A stretch of 64,000 nucleotides of DNA, taken from Desulfovibrio legallii (GTDB lineage: Bacteria > Desulfobacterota > Desulfovibrionia > Desulfovibrionales > Desulfovibrionaceae). The stretch is taken from contig NZ_FNBX01000006.1 in assembly GCF_900102485.1 (NCBI RefSeq), forward strand, positions 1 to 64,000, in the 5' to 3' direction. Each line of letters opens with the position of its first letter. Position 1 is the first letter of the stretch. The notes under the pieces are model-generated. The model was given only the letters and a program-made list of their open reading frames with translations. It searched no databases and had not been told where the DNA came from. Of the stretch, positions 55,755 through 64,000 are shown piece by piece. The position numbers were made by a program, and so were the translations under genes.

Positions 55755-56662
55755 CGTGCGCCTCCGCACGGCGAGGGCTTTTTGCCCCCGGTCATGGCGG
55801 GCAGGTATTCGCAGAAGATGTAGTCCCGCAGGGCCTGGGGCCAGGGGCGGGGCTTTTTGCCGAGCAGGGCGGCCAGCTTGCCCGTATCCAGCACGGAAAA
55901 TTCCGGCCGCCGCGCTTTTTGCGGATATTGCGAAGAATCAATGGGCATGACCCGGCAGGGAGCGGCCGCCAGGGAAACGGCCTCGCAGGCCAGATCGCAC
56001 CAGCTGGCCTGGCCGCTGTTGGCCGCGTGCCACAGCCCGGTGGCCTGCTTTTCGGCCAGGGCCGCGCTCCACTGAGCAAGATCCAGGCTGTAGGTGGGCG
56101 AACCCGTCTGATCGTGCACCACCGTAATGGCGTCGCGCCGGCGGCAGGCCGCCAGAATGGTGTCCACAAAATTCTTGCGCCCCGGCCCGAAGAGCCAGGC
56201 CGTGCGCACCACGCAGGCCCGGTCGGGCAGGACGCGCAGTACGGCCTGTTCGCCTTCCAGCTTGGTGCAGCCGTATACCGAGGTGGGGTGGGGCGCGTCC
56301 TCTTCCTTCCACGGGGTTTCGCCCGAGCCGGAAAAGACAAAATCCGTGCTGTAGTGCACCAGATGCCCGCTGCCCTGGGATTTGATCACCCGGGCCAGGG
56401 CGTCGGGCAGGGTGCGGTTGAGCAGGCAGGCTTCTTCGGCGTGGTCTTCGGCGTCGTCCACAGCCGTCCAGGCCACGGCGTTAAAGACCACGTCAGCCTT
56501 GGCCGCGGCCACCCGGTCTTCCAGAAAATTCAGGTCCGACAGATTGCCTTCCCCGCGCCCCAAGGTCTCCACCTGCCAGTCCTTTTGTCGCAGCACGCGC
56601 GCCAGCGCCTGACCCAGCAGGCCGGTAGCGCCCCCCAAAACCAAGGCTTTCGGCATCAGCAT
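55751..56662 (-). CDS. rfbD: dTDP-4-dehydrorhamnose reductase
   Basis: A 303-residue SDR-type reductase, the last step of dTDP-L-rhamnose synthesis. The NAD(P) motif is VLGGATGLLGQALARVLRQ. Further family blocks are FNAVAWTAVDDAEDHAEEAC, YSTDFVFSGSGETPWKEEDA and the catalytic VYGCTKLEGEQAV with Tyr and Lys. The other rfb genes are not in the window. Two ATG starts (56662 and 56656) both follow GGAGG; the first has 4 nt spacing. A sigma-70-like promoter lies upstream. Confidence 0.92.
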   Translation of the reverse strand: MLMPKALVLGGATGLLGQALARVLRQKDWQVETLGRGEGNLSDLNFLEDRVAAAKADVVFNAVAWTAVDDAEDHAEEACLLNRTLPDALARVIKSQGSGHLVHYSTDFVFSGSGETPWKEEDAPHPTSVYGCTKLEGEQAVLRVLPDRACVVRTAWLFGPGRKNFVDTILAACRRRDAITVVHDQTGSPTYSLDLAQWSAALAEKQATGLWHAANSGQASWCDLACEAVSLAAAPCRVMPIDSSQYPQKARRPEFSVLDTGKLAALLGKKPRPWPQALRDYIFCEYLPAMTGGKKPSPCGGAR

Positions 56663-56723
56663 TTTCCTCCAGCAGCCCGTGCCGCGCCGTGGGGGTCACG
56701 GCGGGGCAGAGGACGCATGCGGC

Positions 56724-56753
56724 ACTGTAGCCTTCTGGAGGGGCAAGGGTCAA
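56724..56753 (-). promoter_or_regulatory. sigma-70-like promoter of rfbD
   Basis: On the minus strand TTGACC (56753-56748), 18 nt, TACAGT (56729-56724), about 60 nt before the rfbD start. Confidence 0.5.
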
Positions 56754-56848
56754 TACAAGACGTTCTACGGCGGTTTGCAGCGCCCCGTGCCGCTCCGGTC
56801 GCTGCCCTAGCTTGCTTCCGGCCCGCAACTGACGTACACATGGGGGCC

Positions 56849-57634
56849 ATGAAGCGCGCTATTCTGCTGGTGGCCTTCGGCGCGAGCAGCGCCCAGGGAC
56901 AAAACGCCCTCAAGGGTTTTGACGCCCTTGTGCGGCAGCGCTACCCCGGCGTGCCCGTGCGCTGGGCCTTTACCTCGCTGCTCCTGCGCGAGCGCCTGGC
57001 CCTGGCCCGGCAGAAAAGCGATTCGGTGTTCAAAGCCATGAGCCGTCTGGGGTTTGAGCGGTTCACCCATGTGGCCGTGCAGCCCCTGCAGACCATTCCG
57101 GGCAGCGAACACGAGCAGGTCTGCGCTGCCGTTGCAGAAGCGGCCGCCCCGCACGGGCTTGTCTGCCGGGTGGGCGCGCCCCTGTTGCAGAGCCCCGCGG
57201 ACGTGCAGGAGGCCGCCAGGGCGCTGGTGCGGCACCTGCCCGCCGAACGCGCCCCCCATGAGGATGTGGTCTGCATGGGGCACGGCGCGCGGCATGCGGC
57301 TGTGGGCCGCTATGCGGATCTGGATCAGGCCGTGCGCGCCCTGGACCCGCGCGTGCATGTGGGCACCATGAACGGCGCGGCGCTGCTGGAGGATATCCTG
57401 CCCCGCCTTGCGTCTTCCACGGTCTGGCTCATGCCTTTGCTTTCAGTGGTGGGCCGCCACGCCCTGCGGGATATGGCCGGCGCGCAGGCCCAGTCCTGGC
57501 GCAGCCGCATTGAAAGCGATGGCCGCCGGTGCCGTCCCGTGCTCCTGGGTACGGCGGAATACGCCGGGTTTGCGGAACTTTGGCTGCGGCACCTGGAAGC
57601 CGCGGCCCAACCCCTGTTCGCGTCTGCGGAATAA
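56849..57634 (+). CDS. cbiK: sirohydrochlorin cobaltochelatase CbiK
   Basis: A 261-residue class II chelatase that inserts Co2+ (or Fe2+) into sirohydrochlorin for B12 or siroheme. Motifs: ILLVAFGASSAQGQNALKGF, AFTSLLLRERLALARQKSD, VQPLQTIPGSEHEQV, VCMGHGARHAAVGRYADLDQ with candidate metal-binding His residues, and PLLSVVGRHALRDMAG. Length matches the family. The start at 56849 follows a run of G's; ATG 56840 is also possible. No signal peptide is present, so this looks like the cytoplasmic form. It is followed after 22 nt by a lipoprotein gene. Confidence 0.9.
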   Translation: MKRAILLVAFGASSAQGQNALKGFDALVRQRYPGVPVRWAFTSLLLRERLALARQKSDSVFKAMSRLGFERFTHVAVQPLQTIPGSEHEQVCAAVAEAAAPHGLVCRVGAPLLQSPADVQEAARALVRHLPAERAPHEDVVCMGHGARHAAVGRYADLDQAVRALDPRVHVGTMNGAALLEDILPRLASSTVWLMPLLSVVGRHALRDMAGAQAQSWRSRIESDGRRCRPVLLGTAEYAGFAELWLRHLEAAAQPLFASAE

Positions 57635-57656
57635 ACGGGCTTGCGTGAGGTGTGCT

Positions 57657-58496
57657 ATGCGCGGAATGTTGTCGGCCCTGCTGGCATTGGGGCTTCTGCT
57701 GGGCGGTTGCGGCTTTTCCGGAGGCGAAAGCGCCCCGCGCGGCGCGGTAAATCTGCCTTCTGAGGCCCACAGCGACAAGGCCAATCTGTTCAATCCGTTC
57801 CTGCGGCAAAGCCTGCCCAATCTGCGGGCCGGCTCTCCGGAGGCGGTGGCCATGATCAACCAGCTGGGCGGCAAGGTCACCAGCATTGAGGGTGAGGCCG
57901 CCTACCGGCCGCAGTGGAAGACGGAAGTCTACCCCGTGGTTTTCGGCGACCCTAAAGCGCCCCACGAAGTCCTGGTGCTGCTAGATTTTGCCGCGCCCGA
58001 AAGCGCCAGGGTCTGGCGCGCGGCGAGCGAGGCCGCCCGCTCCCTGTCGCCCGCCCAGTGCAAGATTGTCGTTTTTGCCAACAGCAGCGAATACTACGGC
58101 ACGGACCTTATGGGCATGGCCATCTGGATCGTCCACAACCGCCCCGGCCAGGCCATGCCCTATCTGACCTACGCCCTGGAGCGCTGGAACAGCGTCAAGG
58201 CCGCGCAGAAAAAGGCCCGCGGCAAGGCCGTGCCCTTCCATAACGAATACGACGCCACCGTGCAGTCCACGGATTACCCCATCCACTACAGCTATATGGC
58301 CCGTCTGCGGCCCCCCGTGCCCGCCAGCCAGGAGCTGGCCGTGGCCAAATACTGTTACGACGCGGGCAACGTGAATCTTTACCAGGCGCAGCAGATCAGC
58401 CAGTTTTACGGCGCGGGCCGCCTGCCCGCCGTGGTGGTGGACGGCACTGTGCTCGGCTCCGTTTCCAGCGCGGCGATTTTGAAGTCCTTGCAGTAG
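57657..58496 (+). CDS. lipoprotein with thioredoxin-like fold, no CxxC
   Basis: A 279-residue lipoprotein. The lipobox is LLLGGCGFSG with Cys near residue 19. The mature part has a thioredoxin/DsbA-like pattern: VLVLLDFAAPESARVWRAAS (where CxxC would follow), an AIWIVHNRPGQAMPYLTYAL helix, and a closing YGAGRLPAVVVDGTVLGSVS with the usual cis-Pro region. The active-site CxxC is missing, so it is probably not an oxidoreductase; a chaperone or binding role is possible. The start at 57657 has GTGAGG 6 nt upstream. It is coupled to cbiK. Confidence 0.78.
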   Translation: MRGMLSALLALGLLLGGCGFSGGESAPRGAVNLPSEAHSDKANLFNPFLRQSLPNLRAGSPEAVAMINQLGGKVTSIEGEAAYRPQWKTEVYPVVFGDPKAPHEVLVLLDFAAPESARVWRAASEAARSLSPAQCKIVVFANSSEYYGTDLMGMAIWIVHNRPGQAMPYLTYALERWNSVKAAQKKARGKAVPFHNEYDATVQSTDYPIHYSYMARLRPPVPASQELAVAKYCYDAGNVNLYQAQQISQFYGAGRLPAVVVDGTVLGSVSSAAILKSLQ

Positions 58497-58581
58497 GGCA
58501 AGGCTCTTTGCGCGCGGGCAGGGGGCTTTGGTTCACAAAACGCCCTTTGTCCGCGCGGTCTTTTCCCCCTGAAGCAGCTTG

Positions 58582-58700
58582 TCTTTGAGAACGGGCATTC
58601 TCAAAGTTTGCGATACGCTCGCTCCGGCGCGTGCCAACGCAAAGGCATTGCGCCTACGCCGGCACGGCGGGCGTCTGCTCATGCAGCCGCCAGGGCATTT
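58582..58700 (+). repeat. dispersed intergenic repeat, copy E
   Basis: CTTTGAGAACGGGCATTCTC, AAAGTTTGCGATACGCTCGC, CCGGCGCGTGCCAACGCAAA, GCCTACGCCGGCACGGCGGG, CGTCTGCTCATGCAGCCGCC, AGGGCATTTC. It lies between the convergent lipoprotein and mqnA genes. Confidence 0.85.
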
Positions 58701-58811
58701 CCCAATTGAAGGGCCTATCCCTTTTCACCCTCGGTTCTCTTCTCTGGGGGAGCGCCCGCGCGTTCGCCTTCCCGGTGCGCGCTTTTGGGGGGAAGACCTG
58801 GGCGGCGACGC

Positions 58812-59657
58812 TCAGCGGCGGAAGAACTCCAGCGGCGGCACGGCGGGGATCATGCCGGCCTGGGCGAGCTTGGCGTAGAACAGGCTGAGGCCCTGCTGCT
58901 CTTCGTCACCCAGGCTGTAGACCAGCCCTTTGCGGTAGTAGAAGTCCAGCTCCTGGCGCGAGAGGGGGCAGCCGTGGGCCGTAAGGTCCAGAATCACGTC
59001 CATATGGCTGAGGCCCCAGTCCCGCCCCCGGCGCAGCAGGGCTCCGGGGTCGTCGTGAAAGAGGTCCGCCGCCGCGCGGCTGACCACCCAGAGGCCGAAA
59101 ATAAAGGGCAGCCCTGTCCAGTCGCGCCAGGCTTCGGCCAGGTCCAGCCGGTAGGGGTAGTCCGGATGGTTGCGCAGGCGCAGGGCCTCGTCGCCGATGG
59201 CCAGAAAGGCCACGGGCGGGGTGGGGGAGTTGACGGCTGGGGTCACCTGACCGGTGCGGTAGGCGACCTCGCAGCGGTAGCGGTCATGCATGAGCAGCCG
59301 CAGCAGGGCTACGGAGGTGTGGGTTTCGCCGCTGATGAGGATTTCCTTGCCCTGGAGCTGCTCCACGGGCAGGCGCGAGAGCAGCAGCACGCTCATGACC
59401 GGCCCGCGGGAGCCGATGGAGAGATCCTCCACCAGAAAATAGCGCTCCGGGCGGCAGGCGTACTCAAAGCAGGAGCAGGAGGAGACGTGCAGCTCGCCCC
59501 GCGCCATCATGGTGTTGAGCAGGGCGGGCGGGCCGGAGACCAGCTCGTAATCGTGGGGCAGAATGCCCGCCTCCAGCGGATGGTAGATGGGCAGCACGTT
59601 GAGGTAGCCGATGCGCCCCATGCGCAGCACAGGGCGGGCGGCGGGGGAAGTGTTCAT
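58812..59657 (-). CDS. mqnA: MqnA, chorismate dehydratase of the futalosine pathway
   Basis: A 281-residue periplasmic-binding-protein-fold enzyme that turns chorismate into 3-enolpyruvyl-benzoate. Motifs: VLRMGRIGYLNVLPIYHPLE, ARGELHVSSCSCFEYACRPE, SIGSRGPVMSVLLLSRLPVE, ISGETHTSVALLRLLMHD and FGLWVVSRAA. No signal peptide. It lies 39 nt after mqnC and is the last of the minus-strand group mqnE-mqnC-mqnA. Confidence 0.95.
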   Translation of the reverse strand: MNTSPAARPVLRMGRIGYLNVLPIYHPLEAGILPHDYELVSGPPALLNTMMARGELHVSSCSCFEYACRPERYFLVEDLSIGSRGPVMSVLLLSRLPVEQLQGKEILISGETHTSVALLRLLMHDRYRCEVAYRTGQVTPAVNSPTPPVAFLAIGDEALRLRNHPDYPYRLDLAEAWRDWTGLPFIFGLWVVSRAAADLFHDDPGALLRRGRDWGLSHMDVILDLTAHGCPLSRQELDFYYRKGLVYSLGDEEQQGLSLFYAKLAQAGMIPAVPPLEFFRR

Positions 59658-59696
59658 AGCAAAGCCTTTTGCGGGTCTGGCGGCCTGGCGGTTTGG

Positions 59697-60827
59697 TCAG
59701 GCCTCCGGCTGCGGGTCCACGGGGGTGTAGTCCATGGTGCGCTGCACGGGGGTAAAGCCCGCGGCGCGGATGACCTTGTGGATGTCCTTCCGGCTCATGC
59801 GGTAGGAGACGCCCGCGGCGGCCACCACGTTTTCTTCAATCATCAGGGAGCCGAAGTCGTTGGCCCCGTAAAACAAGGCCAGTTGGGCCACCTGCGGCCC
59901 CATGGTCACCCAGGATGACTGGATGTTGGGCACGTTGTCCAGCACCAGGCGGGAGACGGCCAGCAGACGCAGATAGGCCGGGGCGGGCAGCGGGTCCACG
60001 GCAATGCGGGTGTGCGCGGGCTGGAAGGTCCAGGGGATGAAGGCCGTAAAGCCGTGGGTGCGGTCCTGCAGATCGCGCACGGCAAAAAGGTGGTCCAGGC
60101 GCTGGCCGGGTTCCTCCTCATGGCCGAACATCATGGTGGCCGTGGTGCGCAGGCCTTCGTGGTGGGCGGCTTCCATCACGTCCAGCCACTGTTCCGCCGT
60201 GCATTTGTTGGGCGAAACCCTGGCGCGCACGGCGGTGTGCAGCACCTCGGCCCCGCCGCCGGGCAGGGAATGCAGCCCGGCCGCCTTGAGGCGGCGCAGC
60301 ACCGTGGGCACGCTCAGGCCGAACTTCTGGGACCAGAAAAATATTTCCGGTGGGGAAAAGGCGTGGATGTGCAGGGTGGGCCAGGTGGCGCGCAGCCAGC
60401 GCAGCAGCTCTTCGTACCACTCCAGGGGCAGGTCGGGGTGGTGCCCGCCTTGAAGCAGAATCTGCGTGCCGCCCAGGCGCAGGGTTTCCTCCACCTTTTG
60501 GGTCATTTCCTCCCGGCTGATGACGTAGCCTTCGGGGCTTTCCGGCGGGCGGAAAAAGGCGCAGAAGCGGCAGCCGCACACGCAGATGTTGGAATAGTTG
60601 ATGTTGCGGTCGCCCACATAGGTGACCACAGGCTCCGGGTGCAGGCGCAGGCGCGCCTGGTGGGCCAGGCTGGCCAGGGTGGGCAGGCTGGCCTTGTAGT
60701 AGAGGGCCTCGGCGTCCTGGCGCTCCAGGCGTTGGCCGGCTGCGGCTTTGGCCGCGGCCGCGCGCAGGTCGGCAAAGGCGGGGCCGGATTCTTCAAAGGG
60801 ACTGTGAGCGGGCAAAAAGCTGGTCAC
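59697..60827 (-). CDS. mqnC: MqnC, cyclic dehypoxanthinyl futalosine synthase (radical SAM)
   Basis: A 376-residue radical SAM enzyme. The cluster cysteines are in NICVCGCRFCAFFRPPES (spacing x3, x2), with an extra Cys inside the first gap. Further blocks: ILLQGGHHPDLPLEWYEELL, LHSLPGGGAEVLHTAVRARV, TATMMFGHEEEPGQRLDHLF and DFGSLMIEENVVAAAGVSYR. The start (60827) overlaps the mqnE stop by 4 nt (ATGA). Confidence 0.95.
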   Translation of the reverse strand: MTSFLPAHSPFEESGPAFADLRAAAAKAAAGQRLERQDAEALYYKASLPTLASLAHQARLRLHPEPVVTYVGDRNINYSNICVCGCRFCAFFRPPESPEGYVISREEMTQKVEETLRLGGTQILLQGGHHPDLPLEWYEELLRWLRATWPTLHIHAFSPPEIFFWSQKFGLSVPTVLRRLKAAGLHSLPGGGAEVLHTAVRARVSPNKCTAEQWLDVMEAAHHEGLRTTATMMFGHEEEPGQRLDHLFAVRDLQDRTHGFTAFIPWTFQPAHTRIAVDPLPAPAYLRLLAVSRLVLDNVPNIQSSWVTMGPQVAQLALFYGANDFGSLMIEENVVAAAGVSYRMSRKDIHKVIRAAGFTPVQRTMDYTPVDPQPEA

Positions 60828-61966
60828 GGGCGCGCCTCCGTGCTGACGGTCTCGGAAAGGGTGGTGAAGGTAGCGTTGCGCCGCACGGGCGTAAAGCCGG
60901 AGCGCAGGATCATCTGCTCCAGCTCGTGGATGGTCAGGCCCTGCGCTGAGGGCGCGCCGGCCATATGGCCGATGCGTTCTTCAATGATGGTGCCGTCCAG
61001 GTCGTCGGCCCCGTACCACAGGGCCACCGGGGCCAGCTTGGGGCCCATCATGATCCAATAGGCCTTGATGTGGGGGATGTTGTCCAGCAGCAGCCGGGAC
61101 ACGGCCACTGTGCGCAGCTGGTCCAGACCGCGCTGGGGGCCCACCTTGTCTTCCGGCAGCTTGAGGCGGCTGTTTTCCGTCAGGAAGGGCAGGGGAATGA
61201 AGCAGGTAAAGCCGCCGGTTCTGTCCTGTTGCTCCCGCAGGCGGCAGAGGTGATCCACGCGCTGTTCATAGCTTTCCAGGTGGCCGAAGAGCATGGTGCA
61301 GTTGGTCTGGATGCCCAGGGCGTGCGCCTCGCCGGAGACGCGCAGCCAGGTGGTGGAGTCGGCCTTGTGCGGGCAGATGCGGGCGCGCAGATCCTCGTCG
61401 AAGATTTCCGCGCCGCCGCCGGGCATCATGACCAGCCCCGCCTGCTGCAGCCGCTCCAGCACGGCGCGGGTGCTGATGCCCTCCAGACGGGAAAAGTGCT
61501 CGATTTCCACTGGGGTGAAGGCCTTGATGGGCAGATCCGGATGTGCGGCGCGCACGCGGCGCAGCAGATCCTCAAACCAGGCGAGGGGCAGATCGGGGTG
61601 GCACCCGCCCACGATGTGCAGCTCGTCCAGGCGCAGGGAAGAGGCCTCGGCCTCGCGCAGGCGGGCCAGAATGTCTTCATGGCTCAGGACAAAAGCGCCG
61701 GGTTCGTCCGCGCGGTCGCGTCGGAAGGCGCAGAAGACGCAGCCGTTGACGCAGACGTTGGTGTAGTTGATCTGGCGGTTGACCACATAAAAGGCCCGCT
61801 GGCCGTGGCGTCGGCAACGGTCGTGCAGGGCCAGCGCGCCCACGGCCGTGAGGTCGGGGCAGCGGAACAGGGCGAGCCCTTCTTCGGGCTCCAAGCGGCG
61901 GCCGTCAAGCACTTTCTCATAGATGGACGAAAGGCCGAGGCTGGCGTAGTATGCTGCGTCTAACAT
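60824..61966 (-). CDS. mqnE: MqnE, aminofutalosine synthase (radical SAM)
   Basis: A 380-residue radical SAM enzyme that joins the MqnA product to an adenosyl part of SAM. The cluster motif is NVCVNGCVFCAFRRDRADEP. Family blocks: LHIVGGCHPDLPLAWFEDLL, MMPGGGAEIFDEDLRARICP, TNCTMLFGHLESYEQRVDHL and DDLDGTIIEERIGHMAGAPS. It is the first gene of the minus-strand group, divergent from mqnD by 84 nt. Confidence 0.95.
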   Translation of the reverse strand: MLDAAYYASLGLSSIYEKVLDGRRLEPEEGLALFRCPDLTAVGALALHDRCRRHGQRAFYVVNRQINYTNVCVNGCVFCAFRRDRADEPGAFVLSHEDILARLREAEASSLRLDELHIVGGCHPDLPLAWFEDLLRRVRAAHPDLPIKAFTPVEIEHFSRLEGISTRAVLERLQQAGLVMMPGGGAEIFDEDLRARICPHKADSTTWLRVSGEAHALGIQTNCTMLFGHLESYEQRVDHLCRLREQQDRTGGFTCFIPLPFLTENSRLKLPEDKVGPQRGLDQLRTVAVSRLLLDNIPHIKAYWIMMGPKLAPVALWYGADDLDGTIIEERIGHMAGAPSAQGLTIHELEQMILRSGFTPVRRNATFTTLSETVSTEARP

Positions 61967-62050
61967 GGTTTAGGCATCCTGTGCGTAGGGGGCTGTGTAA
62001 CCTTTTGAGAATAATCCCGGCCGCCGCGCGCTGTCAATGTGAGGTATCTC

Positions 62051-62902
62051 ATGTCTGTTTCTCATCCGCAAACGCTGCGTCTGGGGCTTTCGTCCTGCCC
62101 TAACGATACGTTTATCTTCCACGCTCTGCTGCACGGCATCGCCCCCGCGCCCCTGCCCTTGCAGCCCCACATGGCCGATGTGGAGGAGCTGAATACCCTT
62201 GCCCGTCAGGGAAAGCTGGACGTAACCAAAATATCGCTGGGCGTGGTGCCCTGGATTATGGACGACTACGCGCTGCTTTCTTCGGGCGCGGCCCTGGGCT
62301 GGGGGTGCGGCCCCCTGGTGGTGGCGCGCGAATCCCTGCCGCCCACGGCCTGGCGCACGGCCAGCCTGGCGGTGCCCGGGGCCATGACCACGGCCAACCT
62401 GCTGTTGACCTTGCACGGCGGCTTTCACGGCCCGCGCCGGGCCATGCTTTTCAGCGACGTTATGCCCGCCGTGGCCCGGGGTGAAGCGGACCTCGGCCTG
62501 GTTATTCACGAAGGACGGTTCACCTACGAGCGGCTGGGGCTGGTCAAGGTGCTGGACCTGGGCCAGTGGTGGGAGCAGGAGTACCATCTGCCCTTGCCCC
62601 TGGGGGCCATTGCCGTGCGCAGGGATATCCCCCTGCCGACGGCTCTGGCCCTGCAGCGGGCCATTGCCGCAAGCCTGGCCTGCGCCCAGGCCGATCCCGC
62701 GGCTTCGCGGGAATTTGTGCGGGCCCACGCGCAGGAAATGGAGGAGCAGGTCACCGAGGCGCATATCAAGACTTTTGTCACCGAGTTCAGCCTGGATCTG
62801 GGCCCGGCAGGCCGCGCGGCCATAGAGAATCTGGTGGGCCGCGCCGCTGTGCTCCAGGGCAGGCGTCTGCCCGTGGACGGGCTGTTTCTGTCATCAGAAT
62901 AG
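62051..62902 (+). CDS. mqnD: MqnD, 1,4-dihydroxy-6-naphthoate synthase
   Basis: A 283-residue enzyme of the periplasmic-binding fold, without signal peptide. Motifs: LGLSSCPNDTFIFHALLHGI, KLDVTKISLGVVPWIMDDYA, GCGPLVVARESLPP, PGAMTTANLLLTLHGGFHGP and GEADLGLVIHEGRFTYERLG. The start at 62051 has GAGG 8 nt upstream; a GTG at 62039 is less likely. It is divergent from mqnE. MqnB, which removes the purine base, is not in the window. Confidence 0.95.
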   Translation: MSVSHPQTLRLGLSSCPNDTFIFHALLHGIAPAPLPLQPHMADVEELNTLARQGKLDVTKISLGVVPWIMDDYALLSSGAALGWGCGPLVVARESLPPTAWRTASLAVPGAMTTANLLLTLHGGFHGPRRAMLFSDVMPAVARGEADLGLVIHEGRFTYERLGLVKVLDLGQWWEQEYHLPLPLGAIAVRRDIPLPTALALQRAIAASLACAQADPAASREFVRAHAQEMEEQVTEAHIKTFVTEFSLDLGPAGRAAIENLVGRAAVLQGRRLPVDGLFLSSE

Positions 62903-62909
62903 GTGCCTC

Positions 62910-64000
62910 ATGCGTTTTTTTTCCTGGGCGGAAGCTCGCCGTTTTTATGCCATAGGACTGCCCATTCTTGTGGCGCAGATAGCCCAGACGGGCATGACCT
63001 TTGTGGATACGGCCCTGGCCGGACAGTACAGCGCCGAGCATATGGCCGCCGTGGCTGTGGCCGGTTCCGTGTGGCAGCCCGTGGCCCTGCTGGGTATCGG
63101 TTGTCTGCTGGCCCTTTCCCCTTTGAGCGCCCAGGCCGTGGGCGGCGGGCGGCCGGACAGGGCCGCGCACCTGCTGCGGCAGGGGCTGTGGCTGACCCTG
63201 GGCCTGAGCCTTGCGCTCATGAGTTTTTTTTATGTGGTTTCCTGGCGCATGGAGGCCTTTGGCCTTGCGCCGCATCTGGCGGCCATTTCCGGCGGCTTTT
63301 TGCGGGCCATGCTCTGGGGGCTGCCCGGATTCTTGCTGTTTGTGAACCAGCGCGGCTTTCTGGAAGGCTTTGCCCGCACCCGGCCGGCCATGATCATCGG
63401 CGTGCTGGGGCTGGTGGTCAACGTGCCCTGCAACTATGTGTTTATTTACGGCAAACTGGGTATGCCGGAGCTGGGCGGCGTGGGCTGCGGCGTGGCCTCG
63501 GCGGTGAGCTTCTGGTTCATGGCCGTGTGCATGTTCCTGCATTTGAATTTCTCACGGCAATACGCTGGGTTGCGGCCGCTGTTCGCGCCCCTCTGGCGCG
63601 GGCCGGAGCGCTTTGACGGAGCGCTGGTGCTGCGGGTGCTGCGCATCGGCCTGCCCGGCGCGCTGGCCCTGTTCTTTGAGGTGGCGCTCTTTGCCGTCAG
63701 CGCCATTCTGCTGGCCCCGCTGGGCACGGTCATGGTGGCCGGGCACCAGATAGCCCTTAATTTCGGGGCGGTGGTTTTTATGGTGCCGCTCTCCATCAGC
63801 ATGACGGCCACCATCCGCGTGGGCGCCTGCCTGGGGGCGGCCCAGGTGGACAGGGCCAGGCTCGCGGCCCGTACCGCCTTGAGCATGAGCGTGGTTTTTG
63901 CCTTGGCCATAGCGGTGCTGACCGTGCTGCTGCGGCGGCAGATCGTGGCCATCTATACGGAAGACGCCGCCGTGGCGGCCCTGGCCGCGCATCTTTTGCT
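62910..64000 (+). CDS. MATE-family efflux protein, partial (runs off right edge)
   Basis: The frame opens at ATG 62910, 7 nt after the mqnD stop, and stays open to the window end (about 363 residues, family length about 440-460). It starts MRFFSWAEARRFYAIGLPIL, VAQIAQTGMTFVDTALAGQY, the MATE N-terminal pattern. About nine membrane segments are visible. Further MATE blocks: LLGIGCLLALSPLSAQAVGG, LVVNVPCNYVFIYGKLG, and GHQIALNFGAVVFMVPLSIS with TIRVGACLGAAQ. These carriers export cationic compounds using H+ or Na+. Its direct link to mqnD suggests co-transcription and not shared function. Confidence 0.92.
   Translation, partial: MRFFSWAEARRFYAIGLPILVAQIAQTGMTFVDTALAGQYSAEHMAAVAVAGSVWQPVALLGIGCLLALSPLSAQAVGGGRPDRAAHLLRQGLWLTLGLSLALMSFFYVVSWRMEAFGLAPHLAAISGGFLRAMLWGLPGFLLFVNQRGFLEGFARTRPAMIIGVLGLVVNVPCNYVFIYGKLGMPELGGVGCGVASAVSFWFMAVCMFLHLNFSRQYAGLRPLFAPLWRGPERFDGALVLRVLRIGLPGALALFFEVALFAVSAILLAPLGTVMVAGHQIALNFGAVVFMVPLSISMTATIRVGACLGAAQVDRARLAARTALSMSVVFALAIAVLTVLLRRQIVAIYTEDAAVAALAAHLL

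Overview
The window is a high-GC chromosomal segment that most resembles a motile, sulfate-reducing Desulfovibrio-type bacterium (Desulfovibrionaceae). Supporting signs are the menaquinone futalosine cluster (mqnA, C, E, D), a fused IspDF, a sigma-54-type promoter on flagellin with rpoN in the same window, an rpoN-hpf-rapZ-mannose-type-PTS block, a Desulfovibrio-style outer-membrane porin and a CbiK-type chelatase. The genus is an inference from gene content and not a measured identity.

Layout. 1-4930 is an accessory patch with decayed IS3-family transposase pieces, a YciQ/DUF2207 gene truncated by an IS end, and three exported proteins of unknown function. It ends at the 3' end of a tRNA-Lys gene (4936-5011), as islands often do. 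5039-13192 holds dsbD, cheW, an SDR, a GDSL hydrolase and a radical-SAM/DUF2344 fusion. 13294-24940 holds rnc, flagellin, the fliK-flgD-flgE operon (sigma-54-like promoters before fliC and fliK), and a run of two glycosyltransferases, a FapA-like protein and a STAS protein. 25127-31493 holds fadD, ispDF, the RNase P RNA, a zinc-ribbon coiled-coil protein, a Nif3 protein and a PurQ-like amidotransferase. 31750-38416 is pyrG, rpoN, hpf, rapZ and PTS EIIA, EIIB and EIIC; EIIC is split at a run of nine T's. 38718-45772 is the most distinctive locus: two arylsulfotransferase-like proteins (one exported, one without a signal peptide), a porin, an SLC13-type anion transporter and a divergent Crp/Fnr regulator. 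45835-50457 is an Mla-type lipid transport operon ending in an HD-GYP response regulator. 50547-58496 holds polA, an EF-hand protein, a DUF3179 protein, rfbD, cbiK and a lipoprotein. 58812-64000 is the futalosine cluster followed by a MATE exporter that runs off the right edge.

Working together. The arylsulfotransferase locus can be read as a sulfo-conjugate scavenging module: porin entry, periplasmic sulfuryl transfer, anion uptake and local control. RpoN probably drives flagellin and the hook operon. A dispersed intergenic repeat of about 100-220 bp (five copies, near 8690, 28563, 38611, 40119 and 58582) is not explained by any gene and is the main non-coding novelty.
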